64,000 bases of DNA from Erythrobacter sp. (GTDB taxonomy: Bacteria > Pseudomonadota > Alphaproteobacteria > Sphingomonadales > Sphingomonadaceae). The notes beneath the pieces are model-generated. The model was given only the letters and a program-made list of their open reading frames with translations. It did not search any database and was not told the DNA's origin. The position numbers and the translations under genes were made by a program. This document shows, in pieces, positions 62,432-64,000 of this stretch. Within the stretch, counting starts at the first letter, position 1. The number at the start of each line of letters is the position of its first letter. The stretch spans positions 496,001 to 560,000 of the forward strand of contig NZ_JAMWYX010000001.1 of assembly GCF_024305245.1 (NCBI RefSeq), read 5' to 3'.

Positions 62432-63490
62432 TCAGTCCTTGAGAAGCTTGTCGATGGCATCGCCGATGCGGACCGGGCCCGGGAAATAGGCCCATTCGAG
62501 GCTGTGGGGATAGGGCGTATCGAAGCCGGTGACGCGTTCGACCGGGGCTTCGAGGTGATAGAAACAGCGTTCCGTGACGAGCGCGGAAAGCTCTGCGCCG
62601 AAGCCCGAAGTGCGGGTCGCCTCGTGCACGATCATGCAACGCCCGGTCTTTTCCACCGACGCTTCGATCGCTTCGATGTCGAGCGGAACCAGTGTGCGCA
62701 GGTCGATGATTTCGGCGTCGACGCCCTTTTCGCGGGCCACTGCTTCGGCGACGTGGACCATCGTGCCATAGGTCAGGATCGTCATCGCCTCGCCCGTGCG
62801 CACGATACGTGCCTTGCCCAGCGGGATGCGGTAATATCCTTCGGGCACCACGCTGTCGGCGTGCTTCTTCCACGGCTCGACCGGCTTGTCGTAGAAGCCC
62901 GAGAACGGGCCATTATAGATGCGCTTGGGCTCGAAGAAGATGACCGGGTCATTATCCTCGATCGCCGCGATCAGCAGGCCCTTGGCATCATAGGGGGTCG
63001 CGGGGATGACGGTCTTCAGGCCCGAAACATGGGTGAAGATTGCCTCGGGGCTCTGGCTGTGGGTCTGCCCGCCGAAGATACCCCCGCCGAAGGGCGAACG
63101 CACGGTCATCGGCGCGATGAAATCTCCGGCCGAACGGTAACGCAGCCGCGCAGCCTCGCTGATGAGCTGGTCGAGACCGGGGTAGATGTAATCGGCGAAC
63201 TGGATTTCCGGTACGGGGCGCAAGCCGTAAGCGCCCATTCCCACCGCCACGCCGATGATCCCGCATTCTGAAATCGGGGTGTCGAACACGCGGGTTTTGC
63301 CGTGTTTCGCCTGCAGGCCAGCAGTGGCGCGGAACACCCCGCCGAAATAGCCCACGTCCTCGCCCATGATGATCACGTCGGGATCGCGCGCCAGCATGAT
63401 GTCGAGCGCTTCGTTGATCGCCTCGATCATGTTGAGGCGGCGTTCGGGAGCGGTTTCCGCGTTCGCCACGGTTTGGGTATCTTCGCTCAT
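62432..63490 (-). CDS. bkdA2: Branched-chain 2-oxoacid dehydrogenase E1 beta subunit
   Basis: The protein has 352 residues. The transketolase-like pyrimidine domain shows VIIMGEDVGYFGGVFRATAG, RVFDTPISECGIIGVAVGMG and PEIQFADYIYPGLDQLISE; RSPFGGGIFGGQTHSQSPEA follows. It lacks the N-terminal lipoyl domain found in the pyruvate dehydrogenase E1 beta of related bacteria, which favours the branched-chain enzyme. The ATG overlaps the E1 alpha stop by 4 bases. Confidence 0.9.
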   Translation of the reverse strand: MSEDTQTVANAETAPERRLNMIEAINEALDIMLARDPDVIIMGEDVGYFGGVFRATAGLQAKHGKTRVFDTPISECGIIGVAVGMGAYGLRPVPEIQFADYIYPGLDQLISEAARLRYRSAGDFIAPMTVRSPFGGGIFGGQTHSQSPEAIFTHVSGLKTVIPATPYDAKGLLIAAIEDNDPVIFFEPKRIYNGPFSGFYDKPVEPWKKHADSVVPEGYYRIPLGKARIVRTGEAMTILTYGTMVHVAEAVAREKGVDAEIIDLRTLVPLDIEAIEASVEKTGRCMIVHEATRTSGFGAELSALVTERCFYHLEAPVERVTGFDTPYPHSLEWAYFPGPVRIGDAIDKLLKD

Positions 63491-64000
63491 CCGAAGGGCC
63501 TTTCGGTACCGAACTTGGCGATGCGTTCGCGGATTGCCTGATCGGCCTGTTCTTCAAGGTGCCAGGGCAGCTCCTCGTACACATCCTCGAACATGGTGTG
63601 GAACGGGTGGTGCAACCCGTGGCCGAGGATGCCGTTCTTTTCGGCTTCCTTGGTGGTGGCCTTGACCAGTTCGGCACATTCCAGATCCATCGCGGCGTGG
63701 CGTTCCTCGTCCCATTCGCCGATGTCGATGAGGTGCGCCTTGAGCCGCGTCACCGGATCGCCCAGCGGCCATTCCTCGCGCTCCTGCGCGCTGCGGTAGC
63801 CGCTCGGGTCGTCCGAGGTTGAGTGTCCTTCCGCCCGGTACGTAAAATATTCGATCAGCGTCGGCCCCTGATTGGCGCGCGCGCGGTTGGCGGCCCACTG
63901 CGCGGCGGCAAAGCAGGCGAGCGCATCATTGCCGTCGACCCGCAGCGCGGCGATGCCATAGCCCAGCCCGCGCGCGGCGAAGGTGGTGCGTTCGGCACCG
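63487..64000 (-). CDS. bkdA1: Branched-chain 2-oxoacid dehydrogenase E1 alpha subunit, 5' end missing
   Basis: The frame is open to the right edge of the window, so only the C-terminal 170 residues are present. ALRVDGNDALACFAAAQWAA is the ThDP-binding end, and TYRAEGHSTSDDPSGYRSAQ with EREEWPLGDPVTRLK is diagnostic of BCKDH E1 alpha (the phospholoop HSTSDD). With E1 beta and E2 downstream it forms the bkd operon, read leftward. Confidence 0.9.
   Translation of the reverse strand, partial: GAERTTFAARGLGYGIAALRVDGNDALACFAAAQWAANRARANQGPTLIEYFTYRAEGHSTSDDPSGYRSAQEREEWPLGDPVTRLKAHLIDIGEWDEERHAAMDLECAELVKATTKEAEKNGILGHGLHHPFHTMFEDVYEELPWHLEEQADQAIRERIAKFGTERPFG

Overview
This 64 kb window is chromosomal DNA from a GC-rich alphaproteobacterium, most likely a sphingomonad of the Erythrobacter/Porphyrobacter/Novosphingobium kind. 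The clues are the zapA - 6S RNA - 5-formyl-THF cyclo-ligase order, SOS boxes of the alphaproteobacterial GTTC-N7-GTTC form, the phoR-pstCAB-phoU-phoB order, DUF2842 and DUF2189 proteins, a PEP-CTERM regulator set (prsK/prsR), and short palindromic repeats that have entered reading frames. I see no phage, insertion sequence or CRISPR array. Both ends are cut inside genes: ilvB on the left and the branched-chain 2-oxoacid dehydrogenase E1 alpha gene on the right.

Positions 1-7400 hold branched-chain amino acid synthesis: ilvB, a 60-residue membrane protein and ilvN (chained by ATGA overlaps), ilvC, then a YceI protein, a lactate-dehydrogenase-like FMN enzyme and a small lipoprotein. leuA follows, preceded by a leucine-rich leader peptide. 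Positions 7400-14600 are mixed: a DUF2189 membrane protein, an amidohydrolase, a nitronate monooxygenase-like enzyme, a two-gene unit of unknown function, a flavodoxin, recJ and tRNA-Glu. Positions 14690-21010 are the phosphate regulon with a Pho box before pstC but no pstS.

Positions 21010-30800 carry two SOS units transcribed leftward. imuA-imuB has its own LexA box. A radical SAM protein, a UdgX-type uracil-DNA-binding protein and the error-prone polymerase dnaE2/imuC share a second box. A PilZ protein lies between the units. Positions 30850-35310 hold transporters and panB. Positions 35360-41697 hold a PEP-CTERM/exopolysaccharide unit: sugar transferase, PrsK kinase, PrsR sigma-54 activator and TPR lipoprotein. 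Positions 41817-45300 pair a RamB/ScfR-like regulator divergently with isocitrate lyase.

Positions 45300-51800 hold an M20 hydrolase, a small membrane protein, an SLC13 permease, tRNA-Leu, an inositol monophosphatase-like gene, efp and two small unknown genes, one with atypical base composition. Positions 51840-58830 are central carbon metabolism read leftward (tkt, gap, pgk, an NTF2-like gene, a thioesterase, class I aldolase, thiE). Positions 59065-60852 are the zapA/6S/5-FCL block read rightward. tRNA-Asp and the bkd operon (E1 alpha, E1 beta, E2), read leftward, close the window.

The observations most worth a second look are: a perfect 32-bp repeat upstream of two unrelated hydrolase genes 38 kb apart; the leuA leader peptide; the split mutasome with UdgX and a radical SAM partner under LexA control; palindromic repeats translated in-frame inside dnaE2 and the bkd E2 linker; a small membrane protein coupled between ilvB and ilvN; and a 6S RNA whose promoter overlaps the zapA stop codon.
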